Below, in pieces: positions 34,695 through 44,922 of a stretch of 64,000 nucleotides of DNA. The position numbers were made by a program, and so were the translations under genes. The notes beneath the pieces were generated by a model. It saw only the letters and a list, made by a program, of their open reading frames with translations. It was not told where the DNA came from and made no database searches. How positions within the stretch are numbered: position 1 is the first letter of the stretch; every line of letters begins with the position of its first letter. This DNA is from Sporodiniella umbellata (lineage: Eukaryota; Mucoromycota; Mucoromycetes; Mucorales; Rhizopodaceae), in the NCBI GenBank assembly GCA_025677835.1, contig JAIXMR010000008.1:310001-374000 (forward strand). Reading direction: 5' to 3'.

Positions 34695-36876
34695 AACAGA
34701 AAGTCAAGGTGTACGTTTGAGATTTAACTTGCTATTATTAGTTTGCTCTACTATTGACGACTCGAGTTTTATGGTTGAATGCATTCAGGCAGGTGCAGCA
34801 GATTATGTTCTTTATCCGTTGAGACCTGATGTGATAAAAACCTTGTTTTTGGTACATTTTATTTCCTACCCCTTTTTTTGTAAATACAAACAGATCCATA
34901 GGTACTTTATCGCCACCAAAGAACAAGCCTGTATCGAGACAGTGGGCTTGTCTATTCAAGTACAACATTAAGTACATCTTCAGTCATGTCACCCACCACG
35001 CCTACTAGCCGCCATTCACTTTATTTACCAGACAACATACAAGAACGCATGAAGCATTTGATCACAAAAGACATAAAGTAAATTTTACGCACACACATAC
35101 ATACACACATACACGCACATACTAAAAATATCGCCATTGCTTTTAGCTTTAATAAAGTCATTATGGATGCTTATACAACCCCTTTTGTGGACTTTACAGC
35201 TTCTTCACTTTCAACACAACTTACAAGGTTTCTATTACACTCGTAAAAAAAAAAAAAAAAAAATAACTTTTTTTTTTCTTTGAAAGCAAACATAAAGAAA
35301 TACTCCAAAGAACAGTTTCCTCATGGGATTTCAGTCCTTTGAAACTATCACAACATGACTTAATTCATAGTGCAGTTATTATGTTGAACCAAGTGTTTCT
35401 ACTACCCGACATGCAGCCTATCGATCAGGGTAATTTATATCTATCCTGGACGATAAGCAATAGAATAACCTTTCTAGTTACTTAGAACAACTCTATGAAT
35501 TCATCATTGACCTTTCCAGTCTCTACCACGATGACAATCCCTACCATAACTTTTCTCATGCAGTAGATGTACTTCAATGCATTTATTACTTTTTGTGTCA
35601 AATCGGTTTACTCTCTTTTGCCGATCCCAGTACAAAAAGATCGACAACAACAGCAGAGGAAGAACGTATTTTGAAATCGATGGACATCTTTGCTCTGTTG
35701 ATTGCTGCCATTGGTCATGATACGGGCCATCCGGGCGTCAACAATACATTTTTGGTAAACGACACAAAAAAAAAAAAAAAAAAAAGAGAGAAGTATAGGC
35801 GTTTGTTAAAACCAAAAAGTGATTTATAGGTTACTACAGGAGCCCCTCTTGCCTCGCTCTATAACGACCGATCCGTGCTAGAAAGTTTTCATGCCATGAC
35901 TTTATTTCAACTATTGAAAAAGCATGGCTTTGACATGTATCTTGGTGGTGTTTATTCTCAACAATACAAAGGTAAGCACACAACCCTTTGATCATTTCTG
36001 TCTAAACACATGGCATGTTAGAATTTAGAAAATTGGTCATCACAAGCATCTTGGCCACCGACATGTCCTTACACTGCGACTATGTAACCAAAATCAAAGA
36101 GCAAAACAAACGCTTGATGGATTGTCGGCAATCAAAAGATTGGGACGAGGCCAGGATTAACAACGAAAAGTTACTGTTTTGCAGTGGGTTAATAAAGTGT
36201 GCAGATATTAGTAATGTGGTAATATATACATATATATATATATATCTATATATCTATATCTATCTGTCTATAGACAGATAGATGTATGCTTGTGATAGTT
36301 TTGTAACCTTCATTTTCTATCGAAAAAGGCACGTCCTTTTCCTCGCGCTTTTGAATGGGCGCAGGTTTTAGTAGAAGAATTCTCATGCCAAGGAGATCTG
36401 GAGCGAGAGCTGGGGCTACCCGTGCTGCCAATGAACGATAGATCCAAGATTGTGTTGGAAGACAGTCAGATTGGATTCATCAAGTTTATTGCGCTTGGTT
36501 TATTTGAAAGTATACATGGTTATGTTCAAGGTAAAGAAAAAGAAATCAGATATCGTTTTTAAGCTCCCTTTTTTTTTTTTTAGGTTTATCTTTTCCTGTA
36601 GAGCATATCAAAAAGAATTTGGCTATTTGGGAAAACCGTAAGCAACAAGCAACCTCTCCTACGCCATTAGACGAAAAAGAGTACAGGCTTGCTTTGAATC
36701 ATGAAGCCCAGTCAGAATACCCTTTGCCAGCCATGCCACCTGTGGCCATGACAAACATGTCCCATGTATATCCTAAAGAAACCAACCTACATTATCCACG
36801 TGAAGTCATAGACGACGAATGGAATCCAGCAGCAGCCGCTCCTGGGTCTGTTTACTGTCAGTGCGTTATTCAATAG
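34281..36876 (+). CDS. Class I cyclic nucleotide phosphodiesterase, REC-like N-terminus
   Basis: Eleven exons: 34281-34404, 34469-34636, 34742-34851, 34902-35077, 35147-35227, 35287-35429, 35486-35754, 35830-35971, 36022-36218, 36329-36530 and 36584-36876; 634 residues. Residues 1-145 resemble a receiver domain: LLLDFD, then VPVVVCST and AGAADYVLYPL, where the usual Lys is Tyr. The catalytic half has the PDE metal motifs HNFSHAVDV, HDTGHPGVNN and KCADISNVARP, which hydrolyse cAMP/cGMP to 5'-nucleotides. The protein ends CVIQ, a CaaX box. A membrane-anchored phosphodiesterase shaping PKA signalling is the natural reading. Several introns contain A runs; intron 2 has an A run of about 37 and intron 9 a palindrome. 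Confidence 0.92.
36258..36283. repeat. 26-bp perfect palindrome in a tetranucleotide repeat
   Basis: Two mirrored arms of ATCTATCTGTCTA and its complement meet at a TA centre inside intron 9 of the phosphodiesterase gene, next to TATATA repeats. It could fold into a hairpin or cruciform. Confidence 0.85.
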
Positions 36877-37235
36877 CCTTTCTTTTTGTATAGATTTTCT
36901 TTTATAGATTTTGTAAATTATTTTTTTATTATTATTATTTTTATTACCCTCTTTATTCTCCTTTCTCTTTTACTATCTCTCCCACCGTCCCATTCCTTAT
37001 ATACTTTCCCTTGCCAACTATGTTTATGTGAAATAACAATCACTGTTCTCTCTTTTTTTTTTTTTTTCTGTATAAATTTAACAAATCACCCTCTGCCTCC
37101 CCCCCCCTTTTTTTTTTCTATGTAAAAAATATCGAAAATACACACACACAAAAATATCTATCTACCTATCTATCTATCTATATACGTGACTGGATTCTAA
37201 ACTAAAGTAAAGGGTTTTGCAGCCCACCTTGAAGC

Positions 37236-37266
<31 letters not shown>

Positions 37267-37581
37267 TAAAAACAAGTCTCAAGAGCCAAACGCTATGCAA
37301 GAAAATGACATCAACTTTTGCTAGAAAAAACAAGTTGTAAGCTGTTGATGATGTCAAACTCTAATGATTTTCTGTAGTACAGAACAAGTTGTGTTTGTAC
37401 ACCTTTTAGTTTCACAGGTCCGTTTGTTTTCTGCTCCATCGGATAGTGTGTAAAAGAATGAGAAAAGGTCTATGATAAAAACAACAGACCTGACGTGTTG
37501 CCTTATCCCAGGGTAAAGAATAAACTTGGTCATCCCCAGAAAAGAGTATGTGGATAACATTGCCTAGGTTAGAGGCCATTT

Positions 37582-37617
<36 letters not shown>

Positions 37618-37625
37618 CAGCAAAG

Positions 37626-38130
37626 ATGGCAAAAGATCAAGCGATTTTAAGGCACTGAGACCCACGTTGGGTTCGTCAAGACGCGTTTGTGATGCAAGGG
37701 CATTTGACAGGTGTAACTAAGGGCAGAACTCCTTTCGATATCAATGACAAACCAGAATGCGGTGTGTTTATGAAGATCCTTTAGTTCCTGCATGATCTCC
37801 CTTTTTGCCAAGAACAAGGTTCAATGAGCGATAGTGATTTGTTAATCATGATCAAGGCTTCTATCGGTACGTGTTTCTAAAGATTCTAGCGTTTACGTAG
37901 TCTGTTTCTGCTTTTATTCCGATTCTATAAACAGTTCAATGCCTTTAAAAAGTAACCATCGCCCAAGAGAGGGGCCAATCGGATTGGGTTCATCATCCAC
38001 ATGCTGCCTAGCAACAAACTGTGTTGTCACCTCGTTTTGAGCAGGCAGAACGCTGTGTAGAGAACCACTTGAATCTATTGTCTATCTAGGCAGGTTGCGT
38101 TGTACGACACTTGATCCGCTCGAAAGATTT
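37626..38130 (+). pseudogene. Coding-like remnant with stops (unknown)
   Basis: One plus-strand frame reads as protein over long parts (KDQAIL, then FVMQGHLTGVTKGRTPFDI, DKPECGVFMKIL, SMSDSDLLIMIKASIG) but is broken by in-frame stops that I could not remove with introns. Past a possible intron at about 37876-37933, another frame gives IGFIIHMLPSNKL and a neighbouring one CVENHLNLLS and VVRHLIRSKDFIISQL, as if a single-base shift had occurred. GC content and codon use look coding. I do not recognise the family. Confidence 0.35.
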
Positions 38131-38185
38131 CATCATCTCTCAGCTGGCCTGAACAAGGCATCTTTTTTTTGGCTGAACCAAAAAG

Positions 38186-38193
38186 TATATAAA
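38186..38193 (+). promoter_or_regulatory. TATA-like element of the crystallin-like gene
   Basis: TATATAAA 56 nt upstream of the ATG at 38242, nearly the same spacing as in the secreted protein gene at 25 kb. Confidence 0.5.
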
Positions 38194-38241
38194 AAACAAG
38201 TGCAAACGCCTTTTTATCTCTTTTATTTTCATTTTCTTTCC

Positions 38242-38773
38242 ATGTTTTGCGTGCAGTTGGCACTCTTTGTTTTTTTGTTGATTTCCTTTTCCCTGGCTGG
38301 ACCCTCGGACGGTTGGAAGACAAGTGCTCGCCAGTTCCGAATGCAGATATACTCAAGGCCATTCAGCAAGGGCAGTGTACAGCACTTGAGAACCTACTTT
38401 GAACGTAAGCCAAACGAAAAAAAAAAAAAAAAAAAAAACCCAGTCTAGAATAACCCACAGGCAGATAGCCTCTTCTCCCAGACCTTGCTGGAACATTGCG
38501 TCTAAAAGAGTGGGTTCTTTTGCACTCAACGATCCGCTGGTCAAAGTCACTTTCTATAGAGTAAGCCAGTTCTCTACCCGCACTTTTTTTTTTTTTTTTT
38601 TCTAAACGCTTTTGTATGTTTAGTCTTCCAACTGTCAAGGAACACCGTCAGCCACATTCAAACACCCAGACCTTGCTGAAAATCATGTTCTGGTCAAAGC
38701 CAACTCAGTTTCGATCATCAAAATTAAGCCCGTTTTATTAAAGTCGGCGGAGAGAAGAGATCTTGAATTGTAA
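38242..38773 (+). CDS. Secreted crystallin-like protein, possibly frame-shifted
   Basis: Three exons are visible: 38242-38404, about 38461-38560 and 38624-38773. Exon 1 gives a signal peptide (MFCVQLALFVFLLISFSLAG) and a strand with QFRMQIYS. Exon 2 reads PRPCWNIASKRVGSF and VKVTFYR; exon 3 SSNCQGTPSATF and SVSIIKI. Two Cys residues and the pattern VTFY-x3-C-x-G with a later SIKI-type strand recall secreted beta/gamma-crystallin-like proteins. Exons 2 and 3 join in frame, but exon 1 (GTAAGC donor) enters exon 2 one base out of frame, so either an unseen splice site is used, or one base is lost here. The intron holds about 20 A, where sequence errors are likely but would not change an exon frame. 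Confidence 0.45.
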
Positions 38774-38894
38774 ATAAAATAGACACACCCTCACACGATT
38801 TCAATTCGTTTTTGATCAAAACAAGAATTTTTTTATTTTTTATTTTTGGCTGTGTTAAAAAGAAGCGTTCAATTAACAAGTTTATTCTCTCCAC

Positions 38895-38930
<36 letters not shown>

Positions 38931-39086
38931 AAAAAAAATGTAGGCTGGATAAATACACGTCATTAAGAGCCAGAAAAAAAAAAAAAAAAAAAAAAAAAGG
39001 TTCCGCTTTCTATCCACGCACGCTTTCCTTTCCTTTTTATTTTTTTTTTTATTTTTCCCTTTTGTTAGATACGAGTATTATTTCAT

Positions 39087-40560
39087 ATGGCAGGAGAAAG
39101 CTATATTGGATCCAAAATCTCTGTAAAAAGCTTAATTGTGTCATGATGTCGTTCTAGTTTATTTATTTCTCTCCATAGCTGATTAGTTTAAGCGACATTC
39201 GCTATGTGGGTATTCTTCATAGCATCAATGCTCAAGATTCTACTGTGGGCTTGAAACAGGGTAAGAGCGTTGTTGTTGTTGTTTTTTTTGTAGAAAAGCA
39301 ATCTGACGTGGTGTAGTGCGTTCGTTTGGTACGGAGGGCCGTAAGGGTAAGGCGGATGAAGAGATTCCTCCTTCAGAAAATGTATTTGACTACGTTGTGT
39401 TTCGCGGATCGGATATCAAGGACCTTCAGGTGTTTGAAGCACCACCCAAGCCTACGCCTCCCCCACAGAGTCTTCCTCAGGATCCTGCTATTATGGTATG
39501 AAACAAAGAGAACGAGCCGTTTTTAAAAGGGTTCTTTTATAGAGCATGGGTGAATATCCCCCACCTAATCCCTACTTGAACCAAAGCATGTATATGCCAG
39601 CTCCTCCTCAACCACAACCACCACAACCACAACCGCCGCAAGCAAAGACGGTGCATCATCCACCACCCGCGCCATCGCAACCGTTCCACTCGCCTATGCA
39701 GCCCCAACCCCGTGTGCCCTCCCCTGCTGCTGCTGCTGCTGCTGCTGCTGTTGGGGTCCAGCGTGGTTCTGTTCACAAGGAGACAGTGGCTGGGCGAGGC
39801 CGAGCTGTGGCCAAGTCACGTCTTACGAACGATTACTGGCCCACGCAAGAGATGAGTCCGTTTGAGAAAGAGACGTTGGACGAACTGCGAGCCGAGCTTG
39901 AAGAGGCGGATGCGCCTACGATCAGCGAGGCAACGATTGAAGAGTTGGCCAAGAAAGTGAGCGAGATGAACCCGGTAGAAGACCCAAAGGAGGAAGTGCA
40001 TACGACCCGACGTCGCCAGGATCCACGTTCCAAACGTCCATCGACACGCCACAAGGATTTCAATATTCCTTCTTCTGAATTCGACTTTGCTGCTTCGAAC
40101 GCCAAGTTTGATAAGCATGAGATGGGGGAGACGGTAGATGAAGAAGAAGTAGCCAGTGCTAGTTCACCCGATGGATTCTATAACAAGGCAAGTGGGTTGG
40201 GTAAAATAAAACAAGACTTATGCCTTCTCCATAGACCTCTAGCTTTTTTGATAACATCTCTTGTGAATCCAAAGAACGTAGTGAACAACGTGAAAAGTAA
40301 GTCTATAGATATTCACCTTTCTCTCAGTCTTAATCCCCCTCCTCCCCCCTTTTTTTTTTTTTTTATATAGCGTCAACGAACCTCGTCGTAACCGTTTCCA
40401 AGAAGAACGCAAGTTAAACATGGAAACCTTTGGACAGGCCACGGCAGATCAATCCAGATACCGTCACACCAACCGTGGACGTGGAGGTAACTATCGTGGA
40501 CGTGGAGGATACTATCGTGGTAATAATCACCGTAACGACTATCGACAGAACAAAGTATAA
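39087..40560 (+). CDS. SCD6: LSM14/Scd6-type RNA-binding protein
   Basis: Six exons: 39087-39122, 39179-39260, 39317-39495, 39543-40187, 40235-40296 and 40371-40560; 397 residues. Order of parts: LSm14 domain ([41 protein letters not shown]), a Pro/Gln-rich linker with nine Ala in a row, the FDF box ([20 protein letters not shown]), the FFD box ([15 protein letters not shown]), the TFG-like [13 protein letters not shown] and a C-terminal RGG tail. This is the full Scd6/Sum2/RAP55 plan: a P-body protein that binds eIF4G and Dhh1 and represses translation. Exon 4 ends at a GC donor (GCAAGT) rather than GT, the only join that keeps the FFD box. Confidence 0.95.
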
Positions 40561-40648
40561 TCAACAAAGAATTGGAAGGGGGGGTTTTTTTTTTTTTCTT
40601 TTTTTGGCCGGTGGATTTTATTAAAGAATAAATAACGCATAAAGGCTT

Positions 40649-40682
40649 ATATCTATCTCTATCTATAGATAGAGATAGATAT
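40649..40682. repeat. 34-bp perfect palindrome between convergent genes
   Basis: Arms of 17 bp made of CTAT/CTCT units mirror around a TA centre, in the 232-bp gap between the stops of Scd6 (plus) and HSF (minus). A GA microsatellite follows at about 40751-40772. Confidence 0.85.
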
Positions 40683-40792
40683 GTGAGAGAGTGATATTAT
40701 GATATGTACATAGGGTGTCAACATGCGGTGTAGATGAAAGAAGCATAAAAAGAGAGAGAGAGAGAGAGAGAGCCATAAGAGAAAAGACATGC

Positions 40793-41932
40793 TTAAGGAT
40801 CAGTAGGTGAAGAGGTGGGGCGATGAAAGAGAGGGTAATGAGAGTAGAGCGAGGGCGTGTCTGGAGGGAATGGATAGAGGGCGAGGGAATGATCGTAATG
40901 GATAGGTGCGGAAAAGGGGTCCTGAAGATGAATGGGGTCGACAGTGGCGAGCGACTGGAGGTTATGTTCAAGCTGTTGACGGATGGCGATAGCCGATGTT
41001 GGATGCTGGTGGAGGGCAAGCTCTTTAGCGGGGGATGCAACGGCGAGACGACGATCGGGGGAAAAGAGGAGGGTGAGAAGCTGCAAGAGTTTCTTGATGA
41101 CTTGTTGGTGTTTCTGATGTTTCTCTCTGGCAGCCAGCGTCTCTCGCCAGATAATACCGTTGGCGCGACGGAGCGCGTCCAGGTCAGCGCTGATCCCATC
41201 CTGATGTTTTTTGACGGCCATGATTTCTTTCAGGAGGTTTTTGAGATGGACAGCCTCTTTGCCAGGCTCGTCACGGTCTCGGTTTTTTTTGCGTGTGACG
41301 AGTTCCAGCAGGTCTTCGCGGGTTCGCTGAAAGTGAGGGTGGCTGAACTCCCAGACTTCGTTGGCTGTATCGTCACCGCCGATAAGCACGCCCTGGCGAA
41401 CGTGCGGAATCTTGTGGAAATCGTACATGTTCAGCTGACGTACAAAGGAGGCAAACGTGTTATGTTTGTAGAATCTGGGCAGGATGGCTTCTGCAAACGC
41501 TTCGTGGTTATCAACTGCGTTTAGGGATCAGCCCAACATGTACACTAATAATAAGAGCCTTACTTAGAAAAGATTTCCCATCTGCAGACCAGTGGATCAG
41601 GCTGTCTGTGTTAACATCGTTCGTCATACTACATTTTAGGTGAGCAAATAGAAGGAAAAGTAGAAAAAAAAATAGTTGTTCTGTTGTTTTTTTTTTTTTT
41701 TTGTTCTATTTCCTTCCAAAGTTTTTCTCTTTAGTACATACTTGAATAGTTTTCGTAAAAAGGCAGGAACGTTTCTTTGGGAAGTAAATTGGTAAGGCCT
41801 ACTTTGAAAAAGACCCTCCAAGCCTTCTTCACTCTCCATCTTTGTTCTTTTGCTATCGGAAAGGCTTAGATGGCTCAGGTCTGAGCTGATCAGAGATCGT
41901 TTGCACTGGAGCCCATCATAAGTAGGCAACAT
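40793..41932 (-). CDS. Heat shock transcription factor (HSF-type)
   Basis: Three exons, 41932-41742, 41628-41564 and 41514-40793; 325 residues. The DNA-binding domain starts at about residue 52: VPAFLRKLFNMTND, DSLIHWSADGKSF, then across intron 2 NHEAFAEAILPRFYKHNTFA and SFVRQLNMYDFHKIPH, and ends WEFSHPHFQR. This winged helix binds nGAAn repeats. Next comes a heptad region (HLKNLLKEI; LDALRRANGI; a second set to LLTLLF) for trimer formation, and a short His/Pro/Ser-rich tail. It is about half the length of yeast Hsf1 and lacks a long acidic activator region, so it may be one of several HSF/Sfl1-like paralogues. The 50-residue N-terminal extension is Ser-rich. Confidence 0.93.
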
Positions 41933-42234
41933 CTATCCATTGAGAATCAAGTTAGACCCAAAAATAAATAGAGATGAATGCTAAACAATTACCATTTTAC
42001 GCTTTTTGTAAAAACGCCAAAAAAGAAAAAATATAAAGAATTACAGAAATTGTAAAAAAAAAAAAAAAAGAATAATTACAAGAAATATGCTTTAAATCTT
42101 TTTTTTTTTTTTATATTTAATTCCTTTCTGCTTTTTTTTTTTTTTTTTTTTTTTTTTTGCTTGCCTTTTTCATGTAATACTCAAAAGTGGCAAACCACGA
42201 TCGATTTTATATAAGGAAATTGTCGATAGTCAGC

Positions 42235-42279
<45 letters not shown>

Positions 42280-42386
42280 CCCTGGCTGGACTTGTTTTTC
42301 TTTCTACGACGTTCTATTTTTGGAGAAACAGGAAGCTTATTGTGCATGGATCAAAAGGGAAAGAAGGCCCAATGAGGGACCTTTGA
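41933..42386. other. Homopolymer-rich spacer
   Basis: T and A runs dominate (T28 near 42132-42159, T40 near 42239-42278). A hydrophobic frame at 42187-42375 is only the translation of these T runs and is not called. Confidence 0.6.
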
Positions 42387-42647
42387 TTTGTTTCCAAGCC
42401 AAACGATGGCGGTTATCAACTGCGGTTTAGAATGCAAGCAAGAAAAGACTGGAATATTCCAATCGACCGGTCAACGTTGAGGGAGAAAACAATGGTTCTT
42501 CTTTGTCCCACCCAGCCACGTTTTCTCTCACTTTCACTCTACAGACGCTCATTCCACATCCAGCGATACACGTTGACTGGCGCATTCAAAAATGAGTCTC
42601 CGCCTGGACTGACTTTGGGTGTACCTGAAAGAAATCAGGATTTTTGA
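42387..42647 (+). pseudogene. Possible relic related to the crystallin-like gene
   Basis: An open frame of 86 codons without a signal peptide or a start at its left end. It contains KPNDGGYQLRFRMQARKDW, which resembles GPSDGWKTSARQFRMQIYS in the secreted protein gene 4 kb to the left (P-x-DG, then FRMQ). Later parts (RYTLTGAFKNESPPG) do not clearly align. It could be a decayed or partly modelled paralogue of that gene. Confidence 0.3.
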
Positions 42648-42724
42648 CAGTCAATCGAGATATTCACTCCTTAAAAAAAAAAAAAAAATTCTTTATTTTT
42701 TTGAATCTCCTCTTCCCGTCCATC

Positions 42725-43051
42725 TTACGTCACCGATGACCCTCCTGTACTCCAAGAGGGCAATGGGTGATCACTGGAAAGCCAGAGACCAAAAGCCAAG
42801 CCCAACACCAACAGGCTAAAGAGACTGAATACGCAACTCAGCTGTTGATAGACGTTACCGGACGGCGCGCCTCCCGGACCCATACAACCTCGCCATGCAC
42901 TGCACCACCATAGTGGAAAGAACACAAAGCCAAACAGAAACAGATAGCCGTCCGGCCCGCATTCCTCACTCTCTTTTTCTTCCAGCACCCTCGTTTCCTG
43001 ATGGGCAGTAAAGTAATAATCAAAGACATCCTCCTCTTCAAGCAATGTCAT
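42725..43051 (-). CDS. Small two-helix membrane protein, unknown
   Basis: A single exon of 108 residues. The N-terminal 30 residues are acidic. CGPDGYLFLFGFVFFPLWW is a first membrane segment that starts at a conserved-looking CGPDGYLF motif; LSCVFSLFSLLVLGLAFGLW is the second. Between them is a Gly/Cys-rich loop. Fungal genomes hold similar short proteins in which an acidic head precedes an FFPPLWW-like helix, as far as I recall, but I know of no function. The stop follows a Ser/Thr-rich tail; a splice donor-like GTAAG overlaps it, so a further exon cannot be excluded. Confidence 0.6.
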   Translation of the reverse strand: MTLLEEEDVFDYYFTAHQETRVLEEKESEECGPDGYLFLFGFVFFPLWWCSAWRGCMGPGGAPSGNVYQQLSCVFSLFSLLVLGLAFGLWLSSDHPLPSWSTGGSSVT

Positions 43052-43159
43052 GTTGTGAGGGGGGGGGGAAAAAAAAAAAAGTGAAATAAAGAAGCCTTTT
43101 TTTTTTTTTTTTTTTTTTTATTGTTATTATTATTATTATTATTATTATTGACAACAGGT

Positions 43160-44568
43160 CTAATTAGCAAAAGCAGGAAGACCGGTGATGGCCTTACCCA
43201 AGATCAAGGCATGAACATCGTGTGTACCTTCATAAGTATTGACTGTTTCGAGGTTGATGGCGTGACGTAGGATGTGGTATTCATCAGAGATGCCGTTACC
43301 ACCCAACATATCACGGCATTCGCGTGCGATCTGAAGTGCCTTACCGCACGAGTTACGTTTGATCATAGAAATCATTTCAGGAGCGACCGCTTGAGCATCC
43401 TTGAGCCGGCCGACCTGAAGACAGGCTTGGAGGCCAAGGGCGATTTCAGTGTTGGCGTCAGCCATTTTCTTTTGGATGAGTTGGTTAGCAGCCAGCGGAC
43501 GTCCAAACTGGGAACGATCGATGGTATAGGTACGGGCCTGATCCAGACAGGCTTCGGCAGCTCCCAGCGCACCCCAGGCAATACCATAACGCGCGTTGTT
43601 CAGACAACCAAAGGGACCACTGAGACCTTGGGCGTGAGGCAACATGTTTTCCAAAGGTACTGGCACATCGTCCATGAGAATCATGCCTGTGGTCGAGGCA
43701 CGTAACGAGAGTTTGCCTTGGATAGCAGGCGCAGACAGACCTTGGGTGCCTCGTTCGAGCACAAAGCCTCGAATCTTGCCCCCTTCTTCCTTATTCTTGG
43801 CCCATACCACCATCACATCCGCAATAGGTGAGTTGGTAATCCACGTTTTGGCTCCGTTCAATACAAAATGACCGTTTTCTATACGGGCCGTGGTTTCCAT
43901 ACTGGAAGGATCCGAACCATGGTTAGGTTCCGTCAGCCCAAAACAGCCTACTTTTTCTCCCTTGGCAAGCAATGGAAGATATTTTTCTTTTTGGGCATCC
44001 GAACCATAGGCGTAAATTGGATGCATCACCAAAGACGATTGCACTGACATTGCTGAACGATAACCAGAATCCACTCTAAAGGTTGATATATCAAAAAACC
44101 AAAAAAACCAAAAACCAAAAAAACCAAAAACCAAAAAAACCAAAAACCAAAAAAACCAAAAATTTCTCACGGTTCATCACTCCCCACACTTTACCTTTCT
44201 ACTTCGCGTGCAGTCAAACCATAAGCAACAGAAGAAACACCCGCACAGCCATAACCATCAATGGTTGAACCCAAAAAACCAAGCTCGCCCATTTCATTCA
44301 AAATCTCTCTATCAAACTCTAGACATTCCCTTAGTTTCTACCATCCACTTTTCTCTCCTACTTTACTCTCTTGACGGTAAGCTTCAAGCACCCGAGGCTT
44401 CAAACGTTCCTGACAATAACTTTTGGCTGCATCTCGAATAAATACTTCTTCTTCCGTCAGCAATCCCTCCAAGTTCAAGGGATCTTCCCAGTTGTATTTC
44501 ACAAAACTGGCTTTGGTAGCCATCGATCGACTCAGTCGACTTGTACGGGTCAGTCTGGAAAGAAGCAT
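43160..44568 (-). CDS. Glutaryl-CoA dehydrogenase
   Basis: Three exons, 44568-44367, 44318-44195 and 44075-43160; 413 residues. The N-terminus ([20 protein letters not shown]) is a mitochondrial presequence. Family marks: [58 protein letters not shown] (flavin/substrate loop), [40 protein letters not shown], and the catalytic Glu in [15 protein letters not shown]. The enzyme oxidises and decarboxylates glutaryl-CoA to crotonyl-CoA in Lys and Trp breakdown, passing electrons to ETF. Intron 2 contains a 16-bp tandem repeat. A T/C-rich region precedes the start. Confidence 0.97.
44092..44162. repeat. 16-bp tandem repeat inside an intron
   Basis: More than four copies of the unit CCAAAAAAACCAAAAA (plus strand) fill most of intron 2 of the glutaryl-CoA dehydrogenase gene. 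On the transcribed strand this is a T-rich tract with regular GG steps running up to the acceptor. Confidence 0.9.
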
Positions 44569-44922
44569 TTTGTTTATTTTTTATAAAGTAAATAAAAAAA
44601 GGTCCTTCAGCTTTTTTTTTATTTTTTTTATAGTTTTTATAGTTTTTTTTTTTTTTTTCAAATTTATTTATATATCCTATTTTTTTTTTCTTTTCTTTTA
44701 TTGGTAATGAGCTGACGAATTCGAATGATTTTCGTGGGATTAAAAAAAAAAAAGAATGCAAAAAATTGGAATAGATCCAATCAAAACACAGCTCTCTCTG
44801 CCAATCAAAAGGTGACAAAAACAAGGTGGGATCTAACGTGAACCGCGGAGAGTGAAAGGGGGAAGGGAATAAAAGCACCCAAAAAAAAAAAAAATAAAAC
44901 CTTTTTTTTTTTTTTTTTTGTT
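44569..44922. other. Divergent promoter region
   Basis: 354 nt shared by the glutaryl-CoA dehydrogenase gene (minus) and the methyltransferase gene (plus). T and A runs flank both starts; no clear TATA box. Confidence 0.6.

Larger units (their letters stand above)
36877..38241. other. Spacer with homopolymers and coding remnants
   Basis: Pyrimidine tracts, short CA and CTAT repeats (37140-37185), a T/A palindrome at about 37239-37267 and a T run of 36 at 37582-37617. Coding-like remnants at 37626-38130 are listed separately. Confidence 0.5.

Noticed and set aside
38846..39157. Lys-rich frame before Scd6
   Set aside because: It is made of A runs in the Scd6 upstream region and runs into Scd6 exon 1 in another frame.
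39537..40118. Minus-strand frames opposite Scd6
   Set aside because: Artefacts of the Pro/Gln/Ala-rich codons on the true strand.
40823..41524. 233-codon plus-strand frame opposite HSF
   Set aside because: It is antisense to the HSF coding exon, whose domain match is unambiguous; the frame has no family signal.
42187..42375. Poly-Phe membrane-like protein
   Set aside because: It is the translation of long T runs; no start or splice context.
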